NCBI GenBank assembly: GCA_037179335.1
Contig: JAKZHN010000006.1
Location: 682,001-746,000 of the forward strand
Direction of reading: 5' to 3'
DNA from: Cyclaneusma minus
Lineage: Eukaryota > Ascomycota > Leotiomycetes > Marthamycetales > Marthamycetaceae
Length of the DNA stretch: 64,000 bases
Within the stretch, counting starts at the first letter, position 1, and each line of letters opens with the position of its first letter. Below, one piece after another: positions 23,284 to 34,566 of the stretch. Under the pieces are notes generated by a model. It was not told where the DNA came from. It ran no database searches and saw nothing but the letters and a program-made list of their open reading frames with translations. A program made the translations under genes and the position numbers.

Positions 23284-24538
23284 ATGGCATCCTCCGCCTC
23301 GCCCCCTCCCACGAAGCCCAAAGAGCGGCCCAGCGCTCTACGCTCCGTAATTGCAGGCAGCACAGCCGGCGCCGTAGAAATTGGTAACGTCACTCCCAAG
23401 AAGCTCCCCAACCCTGTGCTCTGCTACAGAAACCTAAACTGACACTGAATCATCCTCACAGCAATCACATATCCCGCCGAATGTGCGTACCCGTTCACCA
23501 ATCTGAGATGAGAAGAAAGAAGTGAAAGCAAGGAAGGGAAATTGACACAAGAAAATAGTTGCGAAAACACGAACACAACTGAATCAACGATTATCGACGT
23601 CGCAAAAATTGCCCTGGCCGCCGTTTGGAAGAGCGTGGTATGCGGGCTGCACGACGCTGATTATTGGGAATTCGCTGAAAGCGGGCATTCGTACGTACTC
23701 ATACACAAACCTCTTTCGAAGAATGGAGATTTTGGAGGATGGGGTTTTGGAGGGAAGCAATACTGATGTTTGGGCTGGAATGATTGAACAGGTTTCGTGG
23801 CTTTCGACCAATACAAAGCCCTCCTCCAATCCCCCGATGGCACGATCTCCGGTCCACGTACCGTAATAGCTGGATTCGGTGCTGGAGTCACCGAGTCGCT
23901 ACTTGCCGTAACACCGTTCGAGTCCATCAAGACCACGCTGTTCGTGCTCCCCTCCCTCTTTCCATTCAAATCCCCTAGCCCTCTTTCTCAGGACTTCCCA
24001 ACTATCCACAACTTTCGGCTAATAGAGAGAACGCAGTATCGACGATCGCAAACTCCCCAAACCACGCATGCGAGGCTTTTTACATGCAGTTCCTATCATA
24101 TGGAACGAACGCGGCATCCGCGGTTTCTTCCAAGGCTTCGTCCCCACCACCGCGCGCCAAGCCGCCAATAGCGCAACACGTTTCGGTTCCTACACCTTCC
24201 TCAAGCAAATAGCACAATCCTACGTCACCCCCGGCGAGAAACTCGGCACCCTATCAACATTCGGACTCGGCGGCATTGCAGGAATCATTACAGTCTATGT
24301 AACACAACCACTTGATACTGTGAAGACGCGAATGCAGAGTATTGAAGCGCGAAAGCACTACAAGAATAGTTTTGTGTGTGCGCAGAGGATTGTGGTGGAT
24401 GAGGGAGTGAGGGTGCTGTGGAGTGGGGCGGTGCCGAGATTGGCGCGGTTGGTAATGAGTGGAGGGATTGTGTTTACGATGTATGAGAAGAGTATTGAGT
24501 GGATGGATAAACTGGATCCGGAGAAGAAGTATATTTAA
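23284..24538 (+). CDS. ctp1: mitochondrial tricarboxylate (citrate) carrier
   Basis: Five exons: 23284-23383, 23462-23482 (21 nt), 23559-23690, 23792-23939 and 24037-24538, giving 300 aa, the usual carrier size. The three carrier signatures are visible. The first, YPAEFAKTR, is split over exons 2 and 3. The second, TPFESIKT, ends exon 4. The third, TQPLDTVKTRMQ, is in exon 5. The sequence between them (IDDRKLPKPRMRGFLH and PTTARQAANSATRFGSY) is typical of yeast Ctp1 and animal SLC25A1, so I name the substrate as citrate, exchanged for malate or another tricarboxylate across the inner membrane. This supplies cytosolic acetyl-CoA for lipids and acetylation. Intron 4 starts with the weak donor GTTCGT. 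The 21-nt second exon is easy to miss automatically. Confidence 0.93.
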
Positions 24539-25086
24539 GAGGGAGTAATTGGGGATGGAGGGATGGAGGGATGGAGAGGGTGGATGGAGTTTTGGGGGGC
24601 ATGGAAGGGGCGTTTATAGGGGCAGATTACTGGATTCTGCCATGTGCTACTGGGGGGGCCTTGATCTTCCTTAAAATGAAGATATGTGAGGTACGAAACA
24701 CGGCAGTCATAGATTTCCGGGTGGCTGGGAAGCAGCAATTTGTAACTGCAAGTTGCTGTGTGTACGAGAGGAAAAACCTTGGGTTTGTCAGCTGCGTATT
24801 CAAGGGCCAATAGCACGGTCATGTATGTAAATCGATTCCAACTGAGCCAAGGAGCCCATGATGTTTGATATGTTAGTGGATACTGCTTTCAGCCTATATG
24901 GCTACCTGGACCCACTGAGCTCTGTTCCGTGTGGAAACTCAACCGTATCTAACAGGTAGGTATTCTAATTCAGAGGCACTAAAACATGGTTGTTACCCGC
25001 TTGTAGGCTCGAGCTTCTTCATTCTTTCTATGTAACCGTCTATAGCCCTATCTACCTTTCCCCTACGCCTCCCTCTATCCTCTATC
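24539..25086. other. convergent intergenic region
   Basis: 3' flanks of CTP1 and the phosphoglycerate mutase gene. A few GGATGGAGG repeats lie at 24552-24580. Nothing else seen. Confidence 0.5.
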
Positions 25087-26926
25087 CTAAGCCTTAACCA
25101 ACAAACTCCGTCCAGTCATCTCCTCCGGCTGCTTCAGCCCCATAGCCGCCAAAATCGTCGGCGCCACATCTCCCAACACACCGCCCTCCTTCTCCAACCT
25201 CCACCCCTTCGGCGCATTCGCCATCACAAACGGCACCTTGTTAGTCGTATGACTCGTCTTCGGTTTTCCATCCTCAAACTTCATCTCCTCGGCATTTCCA
25301 TGATCACTAGTCACAAACAGAATGTATCCTTCCTGCTTACAAGTCTCGTAGATTTCGCCGATTCCTTTGTCAGTAGCGGCAACACCGACGATGGCAGCTT
25401 CGTAGACACCGGTGTGGCCTACCATGTCAGGGGGTGCGAAGTTGTTCATGACGAATTCGAACTTCTGCTCGCGGATGCGCTTGCTCATTTGAGCGGCGAC
25501 GCCCGCGGCGCTCATCTCGGGCGCTTTGTCGTAGGTGGCGACGGACTTGTTGGAGGGGACGAGATCTTGGGACTCATCGCGCTCTTCGAGAGGGAAGACC
25601 TTTTCAACGCCGCCGTTGAAGAAGAAGGTGACGTGGGCGTATTTCTCGGTCTCGGCGACGTGGACTTGCTTCACGCCCTGGGTGCCGAGGGTCTCGGCGA
25701 GGACGTTGCCCATGTGTTGGGGCTTGAAGGCGACCTTGAAGGGGTAGTCGAGCTTGTATTGGGTCATGGTGGTGATCTTGATGTTCTTGGGGTAGAGGAA
25801 GTCGGGCTTGGGCGAGCGGTCTACGTCGCCGAGCAGTTGGGTGATTTCTCGGACGCGGTCGGATCGGTAGTTGAAGAAGAAGACCTCATCGCCGTCTAGT
25901 ATTGGATGTTAATAAAAATTTACCCTTGAATCTTTATACCCCTGAAATACCATTGACGAAATGTAATACTTACCCTTGATACGGGCGTCCTTGCCGCCAA
26001 CAATGATGGGCTTCAAGAACTCGTCGTTCTCGCCCTTCTCGTAGCGCTCCTTGATAGTCTTGACGGGATCGCTGCTCTCCTCGCCTTCTCCGGTAACGAG
26101 ACCCTTCAGGGCGACCTCGACTCGGTCCCATCTCTTGTCACGGTCCATGGCATAGTATCTACCGACGACAGTCGCAACTTGGCCAATTCCAATCTCCTTA
26201 GTCTTGTTCAAGAGGGCCTCCATGTAGCCAGCTCCGGACTTGGGGTCGGTGTCACGACCGTCGGCAAAGAAGTGGATGTAAACCTGGGGGACCTCCATCT
26301 CCTTGGCGAGCTTGAGGAGTGCGTAAAGGTGGTCTTGCTTGGCGTGCTAAATAATGGATTAGCTTCTGCCACTATAAACCCTTTATGAAACATATCTGGA
26401 AAACTTACAACACCACCATCTGAGATCAGACCAACCAAGTGCAGTCTTCCAGTGCCCTCCTTGGCCGCCTTGAACACATCCGTAATAACCTCATTCTTAT
26501 GCAACTCGCCCTTCTTGATCGTCTGATCAATTCTCACCACATCCTGCCAAACCACACGTCCAGCACCAATGTTCAAGTGTCCGACTTCCGAGTTGCCCAT
26601 GAGGCCTTCTGGCAGACCGACAGCAAGGGATGAAGCTTCGAGCTCGGTGTAGCCGTCAGCATTCTTGGCGAAGCCGTCCATGACAGGCGTCTCGGCGGCA
26701 GCAATGGCATCGCCATCCTTGGGAGAGGACTCGGAGGGAATGCCCCAGCCGTCAATCACGACTGTGCGCGCCAGATGATCAGTATGAGCCAGGCCAATTC
26801 AAGGTAGATGAGCACGTAGCAGGCAGCCAGGACGAAATCGGCTTGTTGAGGAGCTTTCGGGTTTCGAGATGGAGACTGAGACGGAGAGGACGTACTGAGG
26901 ACAGCCTTGTGGTCGACCTTGGCCAT
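25087..26926 (-). CDS. gpmI: 2,3-bisphosphoglycerate-independent phosphoglycerate mutase
   Basis: Four exons: 26926-26896, 26761-26409, 26346-25974 and 25895-25087. They sum to 1566 nt and 521 aa, the normal size. The N-terminus is MAKVDHKAVLIVIDGWGIP, with the first metal-binding Asp in VIDGWG. The phosphoserine nucleophile motif GNSEVGHLNIGAGR is in exon 2 and HFFADGRD in exon 3. Exon 4 has NYRSDRVREI, NNFAPPDMVGHTG and TSDHGNAEEM. This is the manganese-dependent alkaline-phosphatase-fold enzyme that interconverts 3- and 2-phosphoglycerate in glycolysis; filamentous fungi use this form rather than the yeast cofactor-dependent enzyme. All catalytic motifs are present. It is divergent from Med9 across about 430 bp. 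Confidence 0.96.
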
Positions 26927-27354
26927 TTTGAAGGATCTCGTAATAGGTAGTTTGGTAGATGAAGAGAGTTGTAGGTGAGGAGGGACTTGAGATCAGGAGA
27001 TTCCAAGTGAAGGTGTTGGGGACGAAGGCAAGCGAGGCATTCGCTCGGATCATTCGAATTTTGAGAACTGCTATATCATTGGCCGCTGCTGCCCCTCCAA
27101 GAGCCCCTCCGTCGGTGCTTATCGTCGCCGATAACATAAAAGTGCCAAGCGCGAGGCTGTCTATGTGCACGTCACGCCAGGGATCGACAACTCACTGCAA
27201 CTCTAACCCACGAGCCTCAACGAAAAGAAGCTTTACCCACAGTGGTGTCTCGCAAATCCGCCCGAAGATCCTACGTCAGGCAGCGAGCAAGCCATCTTCA
27301 CCTGCGACAATCAGAGCCCCGATCTACCTTTACAACCACCACCGCACCCTCAAA
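26927..27354. promoter_or_regulatory. shared divergent promoter region
   Basis: 428 bp separate the start codons of the phosphoglycerate mutase gene (minus) and Med9 (plus), so both promoters must lie here. No specific factor site can be named from the sequence alone. Confidence 0.55.
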
Positions 27355-27855
27355 ATGTCTTTCACGCCCTCCGCCTCCACCCCACAAACCAGCTTCGGCG
27401 CCTCCTCCCAGAACCAACCACCCCCACACACCACGCTCCCCCTCGCCTCCCTCGACACCCTCCCCATCCTCCACTCCCTCATCTCCCGCATCGCCACCTC
27501 CTCCCTCACCCTCTCCGCCCCCTCCTCCTTCTCATCCACACAACCAAACTCCACGCAACCCAACAACACATCCACACCCTCCTTCTCCACCTCCGCCAAC
27601 CCCAGCTTCAACGGCACCTCCGAAATCAGCATCAAAGACATCCCCACACTCACCGATACTATCAAGCATAATCTGCACGATGTGAAGAGGAAGGCGAAGG
27701 AACTGCCGGGTACGGATTGGACGACTGAGGAACAGGAGGACGAGATTAGGGAGTTGGAGGAGAAGATTGAACGGCAGAGGGCGGTGTTGAAGGATTTGAG
27801 GGATTTGGGGATTAGGCTTAAGGGCGATAGGGAGATGGGAGGGATGGAGGGTTGA
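27355..27855 (+). CDS. med9: Mediator subunit 9 (Med9/Cse2-like)
   Basis: Single exon, 166 aa. The N-terminal 45 residues are Ser/Pro/Gln-rich. A predicted helix covers LPLASLDTLPILHSLISRIA, and a low-complexity Ser/Thr/Asn segment follows. The conserved C-terminal part is ISIKDIPTLTDTIKHNLHD, then KRKAKELPGTDWTTEEQEDE, then a coiled coil (IRELEEKIERQRAVLKDL). This layout is that of fungal Med9, a subunit of the Mediator middle module that bridges activators and RNA polymerase II. Small coiled-coil proteins are easy to confuse, but the LPxVxxTxxEQEEEI pattern supports the call. An upstream frame of about 130 codons continues 5' of this ATG but reads into the promoter region and is not expected in the family. 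Confidence 0.78.
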   Translation: MSFTPSASTPQTSFGASSQNQPPPHTTLPLASLDTLPILHSLISRIATSSLTLSAPSSFSSTQPNSTQPNNTSTPSFSTSANPSFNGTSEISIKDIPTLTDTIKHNLHDVKRKAKELPGTDWTTEEQEDEIRELEEKIERQRAVLKDLRDLGIRLKGDREMGGMEG

Positions 27856-28822
27856 GGAGGGAGTGGGGTCTTACCGTGCGGATATATTGGGGGGCGTGGA
27901 CGATTGCTGCTATCGCTCGATACAAGCTCGCCTTCGCTTTCGAGAATCGAACAGTGATTCTCATCCATTTTCTGTTACTGCAGTTGAGAAGGAGCCTGGA
28001 TGCGGAAAGCATGATAGATGATGGGTTCTGGCTATGCTCCTATGATATGGGATAGGGCTTGGAGAGCAGAGCAAAAACACCGCTTTGAATCCGGCGCAAA
28101 TGAGAGGGAGTCCCCGCGATGTCTTGAGAAACTCTCCGGGGCTGATGGCTAGAAGGACTGAACTCCGTCTCCAGATGCGATCTCGAACTCGCAGGTTCCA
28201 TGATGCATGGGAAGGCATTTGATAAAAGGGCCAAATCCACGTTCATGGGGCATTTAAAGGAGCCGAGTAAGATGGCTCCAAGAACTGCAGCAGCATCTGA
28301 GCACATATGCAGGCAGGATAACGACGGGTAGAACCTAGGCTGGAAGGGCCCCATCTACAGCTCACAGCCTGAGCTTCACAATACAATCAATTCTAATCAA
28401 AATCCAAGCAGTGTCTGAAATCATGTCTTCGATTGCAACTATCTATGAGCTGCTAGCTATGTGAAGCCTGTAATGAAGCCTGTACTATCCGCTTGAGCAA
28501 AAACGCTGCTATGCCTTTAACCCCGAAGCCCATAGTAACGCCATATCGCCCCCGCAGATGCAACAAAGGTCTCCTGAATGTACGATCCTCAACCTCCTCA
28601 AACATCACTGATAAGAGAGCAACCCTGATCGAAGACACCAGCCGTAGGAAGCAACCCTCAATAAAAGCGCCAGCCATAGAGAGAAGCAGCCATAGGGAGC
28701 ACCAGCCATAGAAAGCTCGTAGGAAGCACCACTCCTTGAAAGCACCCCTTGGAAGCACCGGCCATAGAAAGCGACCCTCATTGAAGGCGACCCGTATCGG
28801 AAACACCACTCATCGAAACCCT
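27856..28822. other. intergenic region with imperfect minisatellite
   Basis: Convergent 3' flanks. From about 28640 to 28815 there is an imperfect array of units of roughly 20 bp around GGAAGCACCAGCCATAGAAA. No gene supported. Confidence 0.55.
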
Positions 28823-30532
28823 TCAACGCCTTTTTCCACCATTAGAGGAGAAGCTCCCCTCGAAGCCCGGCCGACTCTTCGGCTTACTCTTGACGCCAGA
28901 CTTCCCCTTCTTTCCCTTCCCGCCCTTCTCATCTCTCCTCTTCTTCAAATTCTCCTCACGCTTCTTCTGTCTCGCGGCCTGGCTCTTCTGCACACCATCA
29001 ATCCGCTCATTCCACTCCTTCTCGCTCTTCTTCTTCGCCTGCTCCTTGCGCTTCAGTGTCTTTTTCAGCAGTGAAGTGTCATCGCGGATCTTCTCGCCCT
29101 GAGCACGCTTCTTCGCGTTGAGCCAAAGCTCCTTCTCTTCGATGTCGGCGCGTTTCTCTTCATCGAGTCCGGCGAGGCGTTGACGTTTCTTTTCGGTGGC
29201 TTGGAGGGCGGTGGCGGGGTCTTGGGGTCCTTTTCGCTTAGGAGCACTCATTAAGGAGGTAAGATTGCCGGCTAGTTGTTGTCCGTCGGCGAAGGCGATA
29301 CGGCCAAAGGAGAAGTTGGTGTCGGGAGATTGGATAGATGGACTGAACAAGCTTGAACATGGCGAGTCTCGGGCAGATGCGAGAGCTTCTTCGCGTCGTG
29401 CGTCTTCTTCAGCCTTGGCTTTCGCGCGCTGCTCTTTGATTGCAGCCCGCCTCCGCTCTTCCTTTCGTCTCCTCGCTTCCATAAGTTCCTGTCTGTTGAC
29501 TGCTGGCCTTCCGTCTGGTCCGTCGGCTTTGCGTGCGGCTCGGAGTTCTTCAATGCGGGCGGCTAGACGAGCTCTCATTGCATCAGGGTTGGCAGGTATG
29601 GTGATATGCTTTGGAGCTTTTGTTGGGGGAACGACGGAAGATGTGGAGGTATTGGTGGAAGGATGAGAGTTGTCATCGAAAACTGGTGAGTCTGGTGAGT
29701 TTGGCGCGTCTGATTGTTCATCGTCTTTCTCGACTAAACCATCAACATCCATATGCTCAACGGCATCATCAGCATCATCAGCAACTGACTCCCACTCAGC
29801 ATTCGGCTCAGCGTCCTCTGCATCGTCCTTGGACTCTGCTGTGGCGGTTTTGCTCTCGTCAGCGGGGCTAGGTTGCTCTTCTGCTGAAGCTTCCTCCTTG
29901 TTTTTCTTCTTGTCGGCCTTCTTCTCGGCCTTCTTCGCCTGCTTCGCCTTCTTTCGCTCCTCCTTCACGCGCTGACGTTCCGCCTTTTCGGTGTCGACAT
30001 CGTCCTGCTTCGGCGCGCCACTAACATCTTCATCTTCTTCCGCTTGCTCTGCGGGCTGAACAGCGGGCTCCTTCTTCTGTTTCTTGGTCTTGGGTTCGGC
30101 AGTCTTGAGGCCCTGTCGGGGCTGTTCCTTCTCGATGCCTTCCAATTCGACGTCCGCCTCTGCGTCGGAATCCTCGAGATCTTGAAGCTTTCGTTTCTTT
30201 GCAGACTCGTCCATTACGTCCTTGGCGCTCTTTGCAGAGTCGGGGTTCAATTTGGCAAGGCGTGCTGCCTTGGCCTCTTCTTTGGTCTGCTTCTTGCGCT
30301 TGTATTGGTCCTAGCGACAGACAGGTCAGCGGGAGCCAGAGCATCAGAGGCGCACTGTACTCACGCTGTTGTCTTGACCATAGTAGTGCTTGGCTGGGAT
30401 CAAGGAAAGCAGTCCGTCAAAGGCTTGCGCATGGCTGCGCAGGCGATCCTATTGTGAAAGTCAGGAACAGAGCTGAGCATGGAGCAAACGCAGGGGCGGG
30501 CGGCTAGGTACCTGCAGAGTGCTCTCGGCCAT
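28823..30532 (-). CDS. rrp14: ribosome biogenesis protein SURF6/Rrp14
   Basis: Exons 30532-30512 (MAESTLQ), 30448-30365 and 30310-28823 give 530 aa. The Rrp14 N-terminal domain reads DRLRSHAQAFDGLLSLIPAK, then HYYGQDNSDQYKRKKQTKEE; it is spread over the first three exons, which fixes the start. The middle is acidic (ESVADDADDAVEHMDVDG). The SURF6 domain near residues 275-500 includes TIPANPDAMRARLAARIEEL, NRQELMEARRRKEERRRA and KRQRLAGLDEEKRADIEEKE, and the tail is very Lys/Arg-rich (KGGKGKKGKSGVKSKPKS). Family role: a nucleolar RNA-binding protein needed for 40S and 60S subunit maturation and cell polarity in yeast. Divergent from the next gene. Confidence 0.93.
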
Positions 30533-31214
30533 TCTGACGGAGGGCAATTCGACTATCGATACGAGGTATGCGCGTCAATGTACAGAATCTGGCGAAGGCT
30601 GGGCGCGGTGGTCGAGACGTGGTGGCTGGTCAAGCACGAGCAGCGATGGTTGATGAAGCCAAAAATGTTCGCACCCCAATCCAAAATTGCTAATTGGTGC
30701 GAGTCGCCTAAGATAAGGCTGCGCGCACGTGACCTAGCCTTATCTTTGTCTCTTGGAGCATGGTGTGGCTTGTGCGACAGTCGAGCGACTTGCATTCTGT
30801 CTGACGATTGTACTCGATGATTCGATCTCAATTGTTATGACTGTCTTTGGTTGCTTGAAATAATGCAAACATAGAATTATGGACAATCGGGACCATCTGA
30901 AGTCGTCCGAGTTTGCAAGCACATACTCCTTCTAAGAAAGCTGCCACGAGGCAGGTCGGCTGAGCCTCCGCCAGCGTGTTCGTCCCGGCAACAGTCTTTC
31001 GTGACGCCAACCTCTCCTGCCACTGCTTTTCTCTCGACTGAACATCCCGCCTGGCATAATGAACAAGGGGCCACCGCTACACGTCGATATACTGGACTAC
31101 TTGACCTTTTCTTGACCTGACTGCCTCGATTCGGCTTCCAGCTTCATCTGAGGGAAGCGTGTTTTTGCTTGAACTCCGCTGAATACCACATCTGGGCTTA
31201 GGACAGCTTCCGTG
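30533..31214. other. divergent intergenic region
   Basis: Shared upstream region of the SURF6 gene and the uncharacterised plus-strand gene. No specific element recognised. Confidence 0.5.
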
Positions 31215-32990
31215 ATGCCTGAGCGCACCATGTCCATGGCATCCGTTGGTGCAGATTCGCTCACGTCCATCACCAAGCTAGCTGCCAATCCTCCGCAGTA
31301 TCCAAGAAATCCAACTGAGCAAAAGCGGAAGCCCCTCGTGCTGTATATTGCCAGGGTTCCAGGCAGCAAAGGTATGTGCTTTCAGCTATGTTTTTCTTCG
31401 CTGCCTGCAAAGTCTTCTCTTCTCCTTCACCTTTGCTAACATGTCACTTTAGACTTGATATTGACGACTTTGAAACCAACCAAGAAGAACGTCACAGTCG
31501 AGGATGTAGCAAGCTCTTTATACTACTTCCACCTGGATGTGGAAGAAGACAAGGCACTAATAGAAGCAGCAGCTGAAGAGCTTCTCAGTGATAGGCGTGA
31601 AAGAGTTCCCATACCTCGCAAACCACTCACACCCAGTGCCTCCTTGCTTCGAGGTCCCGTGATAATGACGACGTCCGACTCCAACTCCGAGAGCCCAGCT
31701 CCACCGTCGTCGCCGGAATTACCTGCTCGCCCACATCGGCACAATATTCCAGACAGAGCGCCAACCATTCTCCGAAAACCCGTCCTACCACCACGAACCC
31801 CGACCCACGAGAACGTATCACCAACAACCCACACCGGTGCCGACTTAAACAGACGGCCTTTGGGACCTCGACCCCTTGATCATCAGCCATCCGTGCGGAA
31901 GCCACTACCAGGAATCGAAAACAGGCCGTTTACAGCCAGCTCACCTTTATCCCGGAACCCTGACTTGCCTCCAGTGTCTGGACCCAAACAGCATCCCGTC
32001 TTTGACAGCAACGGCAGATTAATAAGACGGGACACAAACCGGGACACAAACCGGGACACAAATGGAAATCTTACAGAGCATCAAATTTCGCGTTCGTATT
32101 CACTAACCATCATCCGCCGAGACCCAGCATCCGCTGCTCAATGGAACGTGGGAAAGCTATCGAATGCACCCCTGGATAATCAGGCGCCATCATCTATAGC
32201 AGATCAGCCACTGCCCCGAGGCCACACGTCCGACACTCTATACGTCCGTCTCACTACACCCGGCTACGAGCGCTTCAAGGGTCCACACACTACCCATCCA
32301 TCATCAGGCAGTCCCACTCTTACCACAGCCACTCCACAACACCCATACGACCGCGCCGGCTTCGACCGCGCCGTCGAAATGGAATATCTCCCACCCACCC
32401 ACCGCCGCCAAAACTCCTCTCTCTCGATCGCCTCGCCCAATCAAGACCCCTCCAACCTCCCACAACCCTCGATCCCTCGTCCCAAAGGCTACACATTCAC
32501 CAGTATCTGGAACGGCAAATGCGCATTCTCCACTTCCATCAACGGACGCTCCCTGAAATGCACCCACACCGTTCCTTACCCCTCTGCCTCCACTTCTGCC
32601 ACCAACACAACCCCCGCGGCTTCTGAGCTAATCAGCGAATTACGCTTCAACCTTCCCGGTTCCGCCATCATCAAGTCTTCTTCGGCGGCGCCGAAAAGTA
32701 CAAAACAGCGTATGGCGTCGAAGTTGAAGCATATGCGGAATAAGATGTCGAATGCTTCAACTTCCGAGGAACATAGTGAGAGTGGGAGCGAGAAGGATAG
32801 TGATGGGGATGCAGGGGAGTATGACGAGGACAGACTTGATTTGAGTTTGGGCAAGGAGAAGGCGGGAGGTGGGAGTAGGGGGAATAGGGCGAAGTTAGGC
32901 AAGCTGATTGTGCATGATGAGGGATTGAAGATGTTGGATCTGGTGGTGGCGGCTAATATGGCGGTTTGGTGGAATATTTGGGAACCGTGA
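31215..32990 (+). CDS. uncharacterised conserved ascomycete protein
   Basis: Exon 1 (31215-31371) and exon 2 (31453-32990) give 564 aa. The start (MPERTMSMASVGADSL) is the first ATG of the exon; an in-frame ATG follows at residue 6. The best-conserved-looking part is residues 40-95: KRKPLVLYIARVPGSKDLIL, then TTLKPTKKNVTVEDVASSLY and YFHLDVEEDKALIEAAAEEL. A long Pro/Ser/Arg-rich disordered middle follows, with a triple RDTN repeat from a 12-bp duplication at about 32029-32064. The C-terminal block GYTFTSIWNGKCAFSTSING near residue 345, the acidic SEEHSESGSEKDSDGD and a final hydrophobic DLVVAANMAVWWNIWEP look structured. I do not recognise the family. It has neither a signal peptide nor a clear membrane anchor. 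Confidence 0.8.
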
Positions 32991-33458
32991 TCACTGGTAC
33001 ATATGGGTTATGAGGGTTGGATTGGATAATTAGTGGCAGGATGATGGGCTGAATAATGGATGAGACGGCTGAAAGGAGGAAGTAGATAGGTATATGCAGG
33101 ATAGCAATGAAGTAAATGATTACGAAGCTATGAATGTGTGCAAAACCTTGATGATGAGTGGTGGTAGTTTTTCTGCCACAGAGGCTCGGTATTTCTCGCA
33201 ACCAATTGTCATGCCACGTTGGAGCTGATGATCCTCCTCGAATAGATGCATAGGTTGCCAATCACTGATTTCACCATATATGAGGGAGCTTTAGGGGACA
33301 TCTGTAGCAGGAAGGTCCCGGCAACACTATCTATAAGCTTCTGAATGCCCTGCGAGCCCGGAGTCTCTTGAAGCCAATGTGACAGTGAATATGCAACCAA
33401 ACTTGTACCGCGAAACCCCTAAATCATGTGATTTACCCCCTTTGCCCACTGGCCGCAT

Positions 33459-33654
33459 GGGACTGTGGTATATAAAAACGTTTCTGGGCTGAATCAATAA
33501 CTTAGTCGGTGGGGGAGTATAAGACTACGGCATTCCTCTGGCCAGCACATTTGCAACTAATCTCGTATAAGACTACGGCGTGAGATTGGGGTCCGATTCG
33601 AGCATCGCACTAAGCCTTTTCTTTTGCACTGTTTTTGCTTTTTTGCTTTTTTCG
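33459..33654 (+). ncRNA. putative small structured RNA gene, copy 1
   Basis: GGGACTGTGG runs straight into TATATAAAA (33469-33477). About 25 nt later comes a region that folds well and ends in T-runs (from 33617), an arrangement like a TATA-dependent RNA polymerase III gene. A closing helix pairs CTTAGTCGGTG (33501-33511) with CATCGCACTAAG (33603-33614), with one bulged C. Hairpin 1 pairs GGGGA (33512-33516) with TTCCTC (33533-33538). Hairpin 2 pairs AATCTC (33559-33564) with GAGATT (33582-33587). Both hairpin loops carry the same 15-mer GTATAAGACTACGGC (33517-33531 and 33565-33579). The 3' part (GGGGTCCGATTCGAGC) resembles a B box. A paralogue lies at 47655-47871. No known RNA family was recognised; tRNA-like and snoRNA readings were considered and do not fit well. 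Confidence 0.55.
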
Positions 33655-33793
33655 GATTTTATTCTGTTTTCCTAGATTTTTTCCGTTGTGGCACATCTTT
33701 TTCAATTTAAATTTGGGCCCTGAAATAATATAGTTTTTCTTGTCATATATCTCTTGACCACTCATTTGTCGGGATTGTTTGTTTACGCCGTAC

Positions 33794-33809
33794 TTTTGTT
33801 GCACATCGG
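33794..33809. repeat. short-motif copy
   Basis: TTTTGTTGCACATCGG, diverged in the last bases, 17 bp before the 11-bp minisatellite. Confidence 0.6.
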
Positions 33810-33825
33810 ATTTTGGAGCTGGCTC

Positions 33826-33902
33826 CGAGTCCGCTTCGAGTCCGCTTCGAGTCCGCTTCGAGTCCGCTTCGAGTCCGCTTCGAGTCCACTTCGAGTCCAA
33901 CT
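33826..33902. repeat. 11-bp minisatellite, 7 units
   Basis: Seven head-to-tail units of CGAGTCCGCTT; the first five are identical and the last two diverge. Beyond it are related CTGCCGATTT and AAATCGGC segments up to about 33990. Confidence 0.85.
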
Positions 33903-34181
33903 GCCGATTTAAACTCGGCTTCAAATCCGAATTTATCCGACTGCCGATTTAGATTTGAAATCGGCTGGCCCGCTGCCGATCGGGGTCGGTTCGGCTGCCA
34001 ATTTTCCTTGCGACCTTGCATACGACCCTTGTGGGAAAAAAGATACCAAAAGAAATTCGCTTTCGAGGGCTATCCAACGCACTCATAACCATACAAGACG
34101 GACTTCAAATGAGGTGGTGGTACGGAAAAGAAGTAGCTTTGAGAAGGGTAGTCCTGGCCAGGGAGGGGAGGGGGAGGATTT

Positions 34182-34198
34182 GTCGATGTGCAACAAAA
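34182..34198. repeat. short-motif copy
   Basis: GTCGATGTGCAACAAAA, perfect. It is followed after about 27 bp by CTGATTGATTGG, similar to the sequence after other copies. A reverse partial copy (TTTGTTGCACATCGG) is at about 34429-34443. Confidence 0.7.
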
Positions 34199-34566
34199 CG
34201 AACTTTTGAATGCAGGCCACCTGATTGATTGGATCCGGGAATATGCTAGCGATTTCTCGACATGTTCAAAATGATATTGGGGAGTTTTGACTCATCGACA
34301 GAAGGTGGGAAGAACGGAGGATGGTGGTGTTGAGTCGGGATTGGTCTGTTGTTCGCGGGCTCGTGTGTCGGTGTGCGGTATACTCGTTGCTAAACACTTC
34401 TTATACCCATCTTGGGGACTCGTCAAAGTTTGTTGCACATCGGATGTAGACAGCAGCGGCACTACCGGCTACAGGGGAGTTTCAGCATAAAAGATGCCTA
34501 GAGTGTTTGAGCTTGGGGCGATTTACAGGGCCTTCAAGGGACAGCATGCCCTGAAGGTGCCTAAAG

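Noticed and set aside
28640..28815. CRISPR-like array from GAAGCACC repeats
   Set aside because: Units are imperfect, without unique spacers of constant size, and the genome is eukaryotic; it is a degenerate minisatellite.
33495..33620. Reading the RNA locus as a tRNA with intron (arms plus TTCGA near the 3' end)
   Set aside because: The T-arm stem does not pair, hairpin loops are about 17 nt rather than 7, and both arms share one loop, which no tRNA has.
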